Assembly: GCA_029865675.1 (NCBI GenBank)
Contig: JARXAU010000209.1
Span: 1 to 6,510 of the forward strand
Origin: Rhodoferax sp.
GTDB lineage: Bacteria > Pseudomonadota > Gammaproteobacteria > Burkholderiales > Burkholderiaceae_C
Length of the DNA stretch: 6,510 nucleotides
Direction: 5' to 3'
Shown: piece by piece, positions 1-5,102 of the stretch
Position numbering within the stretch: the stretch's first letter is position 1
Layout of the letters: every line of letters starts with the position of its first letter
Notes under the pieces: generated by a model
Databases searched by the model: none
Told to the model about the DNA's origin: nothing
What the model saw: only the letters and a program-made list of their open reading frames with translations
Made by a program: the position numbers and the translations under genes

Positions 1-303
1 TCTCAGGAGGAGATGTTCTGCGTTCGGATAGGATTTTGGACTAGTAGTGGAAGCACGGAGCCAGAAAGCCTCAACTAAGTCATTAGGGGAAGTGCCCTGC
101 GGGGTGGAAGACAAATTGATGACACGATTAAACTGGTCTCCCAAAGGTTGCCCAGCTGTATGAAAATATATAGACTTGGAGATCAAGCGATCCACTCCAA
201 GCATGGATGCGCAGATATCTGAGAAAGTGTTGGCATGAAACTCCATGGAGTCTATAAGCGTGCCATCCAAATCGAACACTAAACACCCAATAAATTGATT
301 CAT
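1..303 (-). CDS. HAD-superfamily hydrolase, N-terminal part (runs off the left window edge)
   Basis: An open frame of 101 codons runs from an ATG at 303-301 through base 1 without a stop, so the C-terminal part lies outside the window. The first residues give a beta strand followed by DLDGTLIDS (residues 11-19). This is HAD motif I, in which Asp11 would be the nucleophile and Asp13 the acid/base. The following roughly 70 residues are helix-rich and fit a subfamily I cap domain, as in phosphoglycolate phosphatase or beta-phosphoglucomutase relatives. HAD enzymes are mostly cytoplasmic phosphatases or phosphomutases; the substrate cannot be read here. The start is well supported by GAGGAG about 6 bases upstream. 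That site overlaps the stop codon of the preceding membrane-protein gene, with 9 bases between the two genes, which suggests one operon with coupled translation. Motifs II-IV are not visible. Confidence 0.88.
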   Translation of the reverse strand, partial: MNQFIGCLVFDLDGTLIDSMEFHANTFSDICASMLGVDRLISKSIYFHTAGQPLGDQFNRVINLSSTPQGTSPNDLVEAFWLRASTTSPKSYPNAEHLLLR

Positions 304-315
304 GCTTTCTCCTCA
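304..315 (-). promoter_or_regulatory. Ribosome binding site of the HAD gene overlapping the upstream stop codon
   Basis: On the minus strand the sequence reads TGAGGAGAAAGC and then ATG. The TGA is the stop of the 263-residue protein, and GAGGAG is a near-perfect Shine-Dalgarno sequence. A terminating ribosome would sit on the next start site, so the two proteins are likely made together. Confidence 0.75.
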
Positions 316-1104
316 AACGAGCCGAACGTCTGCAATCGACTCGTACCCTCCCGAGTAGTGAACGCGTAGGACTTCTTGTATTTTCTTTTGATGCTTTCTG
401 GCGAGCAACTGTGAAAGGCTTGACTCCGTTGACACAAACCTTGCAGCTCCCAGCGTACCCGTGCCGTGTATTCCAGCAATGATCACTACAACTCGCTCAT
501 GGTTAAATGGGTTTGGAAACGATGAAACAATTGCGAAATCGTAACCTTGCTGAGTATGGTCGATTGAAGAGTCAACTGGTAGTTTGTCTCTAGTTGCAAC
601 CAATGAATCCCTGCCGCGCTCCATATCTATTATTCTTGGAGGCTGATTCGGATCAGCGGCGCAAAATTGATAACGGGGATTCGATGAGGCCAATATTTTC
701 GTCGTGAGCTTATTTCGCTTTGGACTACAGAGCAGTACTAGATTGGATTCCAAGATATCTTGAGGAAATGTTCCATCTTTGCGAATGAGATCAACATCAG
801 CGTTTACGAAGTAGTGGCGATCACCTATGAGACCCGCGCGCTCGAACATAGCACTGAGATACCTTGCTCCTGTTGTGTCACAGGCAGGCAGATCGTACGC
901 ACCTCTTTCAGCGTCAAACACCGCACTGTGAACTATATTAATGGCTCCAGTGCAACCAAAGAATTGACCCGCAAACTTTCTTCGCTTATGAAGTGTTTTC
1001 CACTGATTGATTCGGGCTATCGACAGTCCGACACCCACACCAACAATCGCTGAGAAGATTTCTCCAACGAAAGACTTTATTACATCAAATAATGCTGAGA
1101 TCAA
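313..1104 (-). CDS. Membrane-anchored protein of unknown function, partner of the HAD hydrolase
   Basis: I do not recognise this 263-residue protein with certainty. Residues 5-31 form one hydrophobic segment rich in Gly and Val. It is followed by the basic stretch RINQWKTLHKRRK, so by the positive-inside rule the remaining ~225 residues should be cytoplasmic. This part looks like an alpha/beta domain: NLVLLCSPKRN (121-131) resembles a strand ending in a phosphate-binding-like turn, and YDFAIVSSFPNPFNHER (188-204) precedes VVVIIAGIHGTGTLGAA (205-221), a strand and a Gly-rich turn. The start is a TTG at 1104-1102 preceded by AGGGG at a 6-base gap. An in-frame TAG lies only three codons further upstream, so no ATG start is possible. 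The gene is followed within 9 bases by a HAD hydrolase. A ligand-sensing or nucleotide-binding role is inference only; no enzyme motif is proven. Confidence 0.8.
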   Translation of the reverse strand: MISALFDVIKSFVGEIFSAIVGVGVGLSIARINQWKTLHKRRKFAGQFFGCTGAINIVHSAVFDAERGAYDLPACDTTGARYLSAMFERAGLIGDRHYFVNADVDLIRKDGTFPQDILESNLVLLCSPKRNKLTTKILASSNPRYQFCAADPNQPPRIIDMERGRDSLVATRDKLPVDSSIDHTQQGYDFAIVSSFPNPFNHERVVVIIAGIHGTGTLGAARFVSTESSLSQLLARKHQKKIQEVLRVHYSGGYESIADVRLV

Positions 1105-1132
1105 ATAGCACCCCTAGTGAGTTTTTGACGGA

Positions 1133-1160
1133 AATATAAAGCCATCTAGCATAGTTGGAA
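1133..1160 (-). promoter_or_regulatory. Weak candidate promoter before the membrane-protein gene
   Basis: The 127 bases between the core site (1232-1238) and the TTG start form an unusually long leader for a cassette. On the minus strand TTCCAA (1160-1155) and TATATT (1138-1133) are 16 bases apart, a poor -35 with an acceptable -10. This would let cassette E be expressed far from the array promoter. The match is weak and could be chance in AT-rich DNA. Confidence 0.2.
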
Positions 1161-1231
1161 TTTGACTGGGCATGCCGGTTAAAAGCAATAAGGTATTTCT
1201 CGCGCGATAGATTAGCACTATCTGACTTGCG

Positions 1232-1315
1232 GCCTAACAATCAGCGTTTATCTGCCGCCCACAAAGCGCAGGCAGAAGCCAAGAATGCAATTGCGGCAGA
1301 TAAACCATGTTGGAC
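1232..1315 (-). other. attC-like recombination site ending cassette D
   Basis: The site has a GTTAGGC core (1238-1232 on the minus strand, a GTTRRRY match) and an opposing GTCCAAC (1315-1309). The inner arms GTTTATCTGCCGC (1246-1258) and GCGGCAGATAAAC (1293-1305) are perfect 13-base complements. Between core and arm the two sides differ in length (AATCAGC against CAT), giving the unpaired spacers expected of a folded attC, and a 34-base loop lies at the centre. It is about 84 bp long. It could instead be a terminal palindrome of the IS91-like sequence beside it, which is why the confidence is moderate. Confidence 0.65.
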
Positions 1316-1579
1316 TGAACCGCCGGGTGAGGGCGGCATGCTGGGTGGAAGGGTGCATAGGGGTTTGTAATCTCCAAGCCCTCATGCGTTGCGCAAATTA
1401 TGGCCCAATGGATGCAACGCTTTGACTGGGGATAGGCGGCAGCTCCGTCTTTTGGCATGAGGCAGGCGAATTTCTGTAGCGTTTTCGTTCTTCCCATGCG
1501 CCATTTCTTCGTTGGCACACACGCCCGAGCCGGCACGTCTGAGCGTGTCATCTGAGCAAACCTGTTGCTACCCCTGCCA
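1316..1579. other. Non-coding stretch downstream of the IS91-like remnant
   Basis: I see no convincing gene here. A 105-codon open frame on the minus strand (1551-1234) covers it but runs through the attC arms and has a low-complexity, unprotein-like composition. A short inverted repeat, GCGTTGC (1386-1392) and GCAACGC (1414-1420), could be a hairpin of the IS91 element's end. The stretch is probably the 3' flank of the decayed IS91-type element. Confidence 0.4.
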
Positions 1580-1975
1580 TCATGGCGGCCCCCGGTTACT
1601 GGGCATGCTGGTGCTGCCAGGCGTAGGTAAATGTTTGCGTCCCGGCAACTGCGCCATTACCCGCATACCTTGGCTGCAACAAGGGCAACGCATCACATCG
1701 ATCTTGGCCACACGTGCCATGAACGCACTGGCCGATTCGCGGGCCGCAGGGTTGTTTACTGGCATGTGCAACGCCGCTTGCGCTTGCGCAAGCTTCACGC
1801 CTTTACTGGCCGAAGCCAGTGCGCCGTAATGCCGGATGCGCTTGATGCCGGTTGGCAGAATGTGCAGCAGGAAGCGGCCAATGAACCTAGTGCCGGGCAA
1901 TCGGACTGTGCGTTTGCCCCTGCATCGTTGGCGCGCACTGTGAGGTCTATGCGAAGCAGTAAGGCACCATAAGCA
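1580..1975 (-). pseudogene. IS91-family transposase, C-terminal remnant
   Basis: Only the C-terminal ~105-130 residues remain of a protein usually near 400. The clear part begins around LPGTRFIGRFLLHILPTG and continues through IKRIRHYGALAS. These match the conserved FI-RRFLLHVLP-KG-RIRHYG block of IS91-type Y1 (HUH) transposases. Further on there is a CPCC segment, fitting the Cys-rich zinc-binding tail of this family, and the frame ends in RGPP and TGA at 1580-1582. Upstream of about 1900 the frame has no start and the homology seems to move to another frame (around LLRIDLTVRANDAG), indicating a frameshift. The catalytic Tyr region and the N-terminal HUH and zinc domains are not visible, so it cannot be active. 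IS91-family elements move by rolling-circle transposition. The remnant fills a segment bounded by two attC sites. Confidence 0.8.
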
Positions 1976-2179
1976 AGCTCAGATCAGCAGCGTCCCACAG
2001 GTGCTGGGCATGGGCTCGGCCAAAAACTGCCGTGCAGCATAACTGCCTGCCAATCATGGTGCCGCCACGGCACCCGACGCACCGACGTCACCCCGCATGC
2101 GCCACGACAAGGCGCATCGCACAGGCGGGATTCAAGAGATGTTTTGAGAAGAGCCAAAGCAGCGCATGGAGCCGGGCTC
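1976..2179. other. Unassigned stretch between the IS91 remnant and the next attC
   Basis: No open frame here carries a recognisable protein motif. On the minus strand a frame is open from the attC to about 1990 but resembles nothing I know. It may be older IS91-element sequence or the ruined start of a former cassette gene. Confidence 0.35.
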
Positions 2180-2234
2180 GTCCAACAAACGGATCAGGTC
2201 GCGGCTGCGCGCGACCTGTCCTTGTTCGTTAGGT
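2180..2234 (-). other. attC site of the DUF4272 cassette
   Basis: This is a compact 55-bp attC. On the minus strand the R'' box is ACCTAAC (2234-2228) and the R' box is GTTGGAC (2186-2180), both full consensus matches. The arms CAGGTCGCG and CGCGACCTG pair perfectly around a 6-base loop, and the outer halves CTAACGAACAAGGA and TCCGTTTGTTGGA pair with bulges, as needed for single-strand recognition by an integron integrase. The TAA stop of the DUF4272 gene lies inside the R'' box. Confidence 0.9.
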
Positions 2235-2876
2235 GTCTGTTCCAACTTGGTCCCAGTCGTCTTCGGAATCGTATTGAATCATCCAATTGACAGCGCGGTG
2301 CCACTCTTGAACCACCCCACCGTTGATTCCATCGGGCGCGCCTGAACCGGTGAGCTTGCCGTTTCGAACGGCCCAATGCAGGCGATACAAGATGTCTGCC
2401 CGATCCAATATCTCACGTTTGCTGCGCAGTCGGAGTGCGCTGCGCAACCTCGCCGGCTTTTCGGCTCCGCTTGGGAAGAGATCGAGAATCGGCTTGACAC
2501 TCGACTCCTCGTTTGGAACTTCGCCGCATTCAAGCAAGCCTGCACACCAAGCGACAAAGTAGAGCGCTTCCAACTGCCAAGAGAAATGAATGGCGTCGCG
2601 TTCATTGGGTGTTTTGTCGAACAGGAATTCACGCTCCACCTTCGAAAGCCAAGCATCCATTCCGTTTGAAGAGATGTATGTCGCAGTCTCAGACGCGGCC
2701 TTCAAGAAAGCCTTGTCGACTACTGCCCACAACGCAACTAAGCGGCGTAGAACTTCCTCATGCGAGCGGACTTCCACATCGCGCTCGGCCTCAATCACCG
2801 GAAGATGTTCGTTGACCGGAACTCCTAGCGCCAGGAGCTTCGACTCTGAGATGGACTTGCGCTCTTGCGGACTCAT
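2229..2876 (-). CDS. DUF4272 domain-containing protein (integron cassette gene)
   Basis: This 215-residue protein carries the DUF4272 pattern along its whole length. It has an N-terminal ERKSISESKLLALGVPVNEHL segment and then EVRSHEEVLRR (35-45). The family's most conserved stretch, HFSWQLEALYFVAWCAGLL, follows at about 97-115, then RSKREILDRADILYRLHWAVR (151-171) and VVQEWHRAVNWM (188-199). It ends in WDQVGTDT, a C-terminus typical of the family. The biochemical function of DUF4272 is unknown; no signal peptide or membrane segment is seen, so it should be cytoplasmic. The ATG at 2876-2874 is preferred because AGGTG lies 6 bases upstream. A GTG at 2885 would add three residues but would use the Shine-Dalgarno bases themselves. 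The gene fills its cassette completely: its TAA lies in the R'' box of the attC, and its ribosome binding site is the R' core. The IS at 2891 now separates it from upstream transcription. Confidence 0.88.
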   Translation of the reverse strand: MSPQERKSISESKLLALGVPVNEHLPVIEAERDVEVRSHEEVLRRLVALWAVVDKAFLKAASETATYISSNGMDAWLSKVEREFLFDKTPNERDAIHFSWQLEALYFVAWCAGLLECGEVPNEESSVKPILDLFPSGAEKPARLRSALRLRSKREILDRADILYRLHWAVRNGKLTGSGAPDGINGGVVQEWHRAVNWMIQYDSEDDWDQVGTDT

Positions 2877-2882
2877 TTGAGA

Positions 2883-2890
2883 CACCTAAC
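2883..2890 (-). promoter_or_regulatory. Recombination core GTTAGGTG doubling as ribosome binding site
   Basis: Read on the minus strand, GTTAGGT is the consensus R' core bounding the DUF4272 cassette, and AGGTG within it is a Shine-Dalgarno match 6 bases before the ATG at 2876. The first three bases (GTT) form part of the repeat flanking the IS. Confidence 0.6.
2888..2890. repeat. Flanking direct repeat AAC, left side of the IS
   Basis: AAC precedes the left IS end here and follows the right end at 4060-4062. It is GTT on the cassette strand, the bases at the integrase cleavage point. If the left terminal G is not counted as IS, the repeat would be AACG (4 bp). So short a repeat could also be chance. 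Confidence 0.5.
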
Positions 2891-2905
2891 GAGGCTGTAA
2901 AAAAA
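2891..2905 (+). repeat. Left terminal inverted repeat of the IS
   Basis: GAGGCTGTAAAAAAA matches 4045-4059 perfectly in reverse complement over 15 bases and marks the IS boundary inside the attC core. Confidence 0.85.
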
Positions 2906-3052
2906 CACGATTTCCGCACGCAACATCACGACATTGCGCCTGGTACAAATCGCATGTCCGGAATTTGGCATGCATGCCCCCAGTGTGCCGCAATTTCAGC
3001 CCTATGCGCGCCTCCTGCAGGCGTCACTTCGCCTCAGCCTCTCATGGCTGCC

Positions 3053-3966
3053 CTATTTGGGTTTTCTTTGCCCCAAGTCCGTCTTAGACAACTTCTCGAT
3101 GTTATGCACCATGCAATACAGATTCCATTGCGTGTTGACTTTGGCACGGCCTCGGTAGTTCAACCGGGTCATGCGCTTGTTGTGCCGGATGTTGCCAAAC
3201 ACCGGCTCCACCGTGCCAATGCGCTGGCTGTAGAGACGCCTTTGTTGGTAGCCATCTTGGCGCTGTCTGGGTCGGTGACATTGGTCTTGAGTTCCTGGCC
3301 TTTGCGATTCAGACGCTGGGGTGTGCTTGCCAAGAATTCCCGAGTGCGGGCAGCTTCTTTGCGCAAGGACTCTATGCGGGCTTGGCGCTTGGGCTCCAGT
3401 GCGTCGTCTGCACCACGTTTGTCTTGGGCTTGGTGCAGGGCCATGATTTTGTCGGCGGCCTTTTCCAGCCGATCGGCGCGGTGGCGCAGTTCTTCATGGG
3501 TTCCGCTACGTTCTTTGCTGGCGTTGGAGGGGAGTTTGACGCCGTCGATGGCAAACATGTCTCGGCCAATGAGGCCTTGTGCATCACAGGTCAGCAACAC
3601 TTGGCTAAACAGGGGTTTGATTTGGGCACTGAGGTTGGCGACGAACTTGGCAATGTGGGCATGGCTGGGCTGGCTGTCGCCACTGATGGCGATGAACTGG
3701 ACGTTGCGCCGACACGCTTGCTCAATGATGCGGCTGGAGATCAGGCCTTGGCTGTAGGCCAGCAGCACGATCTTAAGCATGACGCGCGGGTCGTATGCGC
3801 TGGCTCCTGTGGCGTCGTTTTTGAACGTGGCATCCAAGGCGCTGAGGTCGAGTTCGTGGTCAACCAAATAGTTCAGCGCGAAGGCGAAGCTGCCGGGGAC
3901 GATTTGCTCTGATAAGACCACGGGCAGCAGCAGGCTGTTGTGGTCTTGGGGTTTGTAGCGGGCCAT
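3053..3966 (-). pseudogene. IS1182-family DDE transposase, internal deletion plus frameshift
   Basis: The N-terminal part (residues 1-244) is intact. It has the DUF772-like start with YDPRVMLKIVLLAYSQG (59-75), FAIDGVKLPSNASK (138-151) with the first catalytic Asp141, a helical linker, and TDPDSAKMATNKG (231-243). After codon 244 (about 3237) the frame goes wrong and stops at 3169. The true C-terminus continues in the next frame as LYSQRIGTVEPVFGNIRHNKRM down to a TAG at 3053-3055. It includes the Glu of EPVFGNI, which corresponds to the final DDE acid. The roughly 150-180 residues expected between these parts, with the middle catalytic Asp, are missing. The junction lies near GGCGTC. The protein made, if any, is 265 residues and inactive as a transposase. 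The start at 3966 has a weak GGAA site inside a hairpin. Confidence 0.88.
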
Positions 3967-3971
3967 CTGTT

Positions 3972-3992
3972 TTCCAAGTGAGGTGCTTGGAA
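3972..3992 (-). promoter_or_regulatory. Hairpin covering the transposase ribosome binding site
   Basis: TTCCAAG (3972-3978) and CTTGGAA (3986-3992) form a perfect 7-bp stem with a 7-base loop. In the transposase mRNA the GGAA of the distal arm is the only Shine-Dalgarno-like sequence, about 5 bases before the ATG at 3966. The hairpin would hide it in transcripts, a known way for IS elements to limit transposase translation from readthrough RNA. A short transcript starting inside the hairpin would escape this. Confidence 0.45.
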
Positions 3993-3998
3993 TACAAC

Positions 3999-4027
3999 GT
4001 TATGACCGTTCGAAGTGATGACGGCAA
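3999..4027 (-). promoter_or_regulatory. Candidate promoter of the IS transposase
   Basis: On the minus strand TTGCCG (4027-4022) and CATAAC (4004-3999) are 17 bases apart, each matching 4 of 6 consensus bases. It lies inside the right IS end and points into the transposase gene, the usual position for an IS promoter. Confidence 0.35.
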
Positions 4028-4044
4028 TGGCGTTGAAAAAGGAC

Positions 4045-4059
4045 TTTTTTTACAGCCTC
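4045..4059 (-). repeat. Right terminal inverted repeat of the IS
   Basis: TTTTTTTACAGCCTC is the exact reverse complement of the left end at 2891-2905. AAC follows directly, repeating the bases before the left end. Confidence 0.85.
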
Positions 4060-4118
4060 AACGTTTGAGTTCAGCGGCGCGCGGCTTTTCGCGCGTCCGC
4101 TGGAACGATTTGTTAGCC
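4060..4118 (-). other. attC site of the restriction-modification cassette, split by the IS
   Basis: On the minus strand the site begins with the R'' box GGCTAAC (4118-4112). The arms CAGCGGACGCGCG and CGCGCGCCGCTG pair with one extrahelical A around a short AAAAGC loop, and the other half then ends in AACTCAAAC and GTT (4062-4060). The IS begins there. The rest of the R' box, AGGT, lies beyond the IS at 2887-2884. The layout and the AACTCAAACGTT half are very close to attC sites of class 1 integron cassettes such as aadA. Because R' is split, integrase recombination here should be impaired or altered. The TAA of the methyltransferase gene lies in the R'' box. Confidence 0.9.
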
Positions 4119-5102
4119 CGCTATTTTTCGGAGGGATACTTTCTGGCTCGAAGAGAAGAGGTCAATTTGATTTTTCGTAAGCCTGTCTAAAGCCATTTTG
4201 CAGTATTCGAGATTGCAATCAATGCCTAGGAAGTGCCGATTTAGACGGGACGCAACAAGTAGTGTTGTTCCGCTTCCTGAGAAAGGATCAAGTATCAAGC
4301 TTTCAGCAGGGGAACCGGCCAAGAGACATGTTTCAACTAACTTTTCTGGAAATACTGCGAAATGGGCATCTCGATATTTCGATAATGGTATTGACCAGAC
4401 GGTGCGCTTGTTTCTTCCTAATGGATGAAACGCTTGATCCCATCTGCCCCGATGAAGATTTGAGTTTCCTGCATTCTTGCCTTCTTCTGGAGTTCCGTTT
4501 GCCTTCCCGAAATGATTTCTTCCCCCTTTCATTTTGCTATTTTCAGAAAAGGTAACGTGCGGCTCACGGATGGCATCAGCATCATAATAATAGTCAGCTC
4601 CTTTGGAGAACATGAAAATGTATTCATGATCGGTCGTAGGGCGCGTTTTGACAGAGGAGGGCATCGCATTAGGTTTTTGCCAAATAACGTCCGAACGGAG
4701 AATCCAGCCGTCAGCGACTAGAGCAAGTGCAACGCGCCACGGCATCCCCAAAAGCCGACCATCGGAATACTTGTCGCCAAGATTGAGCCAGAGAGTCCCA
4801 TTGTCTTGCAGAACTCGGCGGCATTCACCGAAAATATGAACTAGCTTTGATATGTACTGTTCAGGGGATTGTTCCTGCCCAAGTTGTCCATCGGCTTGAT
4901 AGTCTCTTTGGCAATAGTACGGCGGGCTTGTAACGATACATTGAACATGCTTGTCGGGAATTGCCTCTAAAGCTACACCAGCATCGCCATGTAATATGGT
5001 GTCTCGAAACGCACCCGATTCAGGTCTTAGCGTGTAAGCGCCTTGCTCCTCTTTGAGTACATGAACGACTTCATGCGTCTTGATCGCTATTTTATCTTTC
5101 AT
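4113..5102 (-). CDS. Beta-class site-specific DNA methyltransferase
   Basis: This 329-residue protein has the motif order of beta-class amino-methyltransferases. The catalytic motif IV TSPPYY is at 58-63, followed by the common QRDYQADGQLGQE stretch and LWLNLGDKY (104-112). A variable central region (about 145-235) is the likely target recognition domain, and the AdoMet-binding motif I DPFSGSGTT is at 272-280 with FLGID after it. Such enzymes methylate N4 of cytosine or N6 of adenine in double-stranded DNA using S-adenosylmethionine; TSPPY favours N4-cytosine but does not prove it. The ATG overlaps the TGA of the endonuclease gene (ATGA), with a strong GGAGG 5-6 bases upstream inside that gene. 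It would protect host DNA from the partner endonuclease. Its TAA lies within the attC R'' box. Length is normal and no key residue is missing. Confidence 0.93.
   Translation of the reverse strand: MKDKIAIKTHEVVHVLKEEQGAYTLRPESGAFRDTILHGDAGVALEAIPDKHVQCIVTSPPYYCQRDYQADGQLGQEQSPEQYISKLVHIFGECRRVLQDNGTLWLNLGDKYSDGRLLGMPWRVALALVADGWILRSDVIWQKPNAMPSSVKTRPTTDHEYIFMFSKGADYYYDADAIREPHVTFSENSKMKGGRNHFGKANGTPEEGKNAGNSNLHRGRWDQAFHPLGRNKRTVWSIPLSKYRDAHFAVFPEKLVETCLLAGSPAESLILDPFSGSGTTLLVASRLNRHFLGIDCNLEYCKMALDRLTKNQIDLFSSSQKVSLRKIAG

Larger units (their letters stand above)
2891..4059 (-). mobile_element. IS1182-type insertion sequence, internally deleted (1169 bp)
   Basis: The ends are perfect 15-bp inverted repeats: GAGGCTGTAAAAAAA (2891-2905) and its complement at 4045-4059. 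Partial complementarity continues inward. Between them lies one minus-strand transposase gene with IS1182-type DDE features that has lost its central part. Complete elements of this family are usually about 1.6-1.9 kb, so several hundred bases are missing, in agreement with the internal deletion in the gene. The element interrupts the attC of the restriction-modification cassette between its GTT and the remaining AGGT, so removing it with one copy of GTT restores a consensus GTTAGGT. The ends look intact, so it could be moved by a transposase acting in trans, but not by its own. Confidence 0.85.

Noticed and set aside
128..316. A 62-codon minus-strand open frame at the left edge
   Set aside because: A different frame of the same strand encodes the HAD hydrolase with an unmistakable DLDGTLIDS motif and a strong ribosome binding site, so this is a shadow.
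1234..1551. A 105-codon minus-strand open frame downstream of the IS91 remnant
   Set aside because: It reads through both arms of the attC-like palindrome and its product has no recognisable fold pattern; it is most likely non-coding IS flank.
1512..1972. Plus-strand open frames opposite the IS91 remnant
   Set aside because: The minus strand carries the family signature (FIGRFLLHILP, RIRHYG, CPCC); the plus-strand translations are shadows.
2883..2885. GTG as the start of the DUF4272 gene
   Set aside because: It would consume the AGGTG that serves as ribosome binding site for the ATG nine bases downstream, and nothing Shine-Dalgarno-like precedes it except attC or IS sequence.
2967..2978. 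12-base palindrome GGCATGCATGCC inside the IS tail
   Set aside because: It is perfect but isolated, without a recognisable binding-site context; chance in IS sequence is a sufficient explanation.
2954..3757. A 267-codon open frame on the plus strand
   Set aside because: It lies antisense to the IS1182-type transposase, whose family motifs are clear on the minus strand. Its own translation, rich in Ser, Ala, Leu and Trp, shows no domain.
3382..3912. A 176-codon open frame on the plus strand that looks protein-like (Gly/Val/Asp rich)
   Set aside because: It is the mirror frame of GC-rich transposase coding sequence on the minus strand. No independent motif or ribosome binding site supports it.
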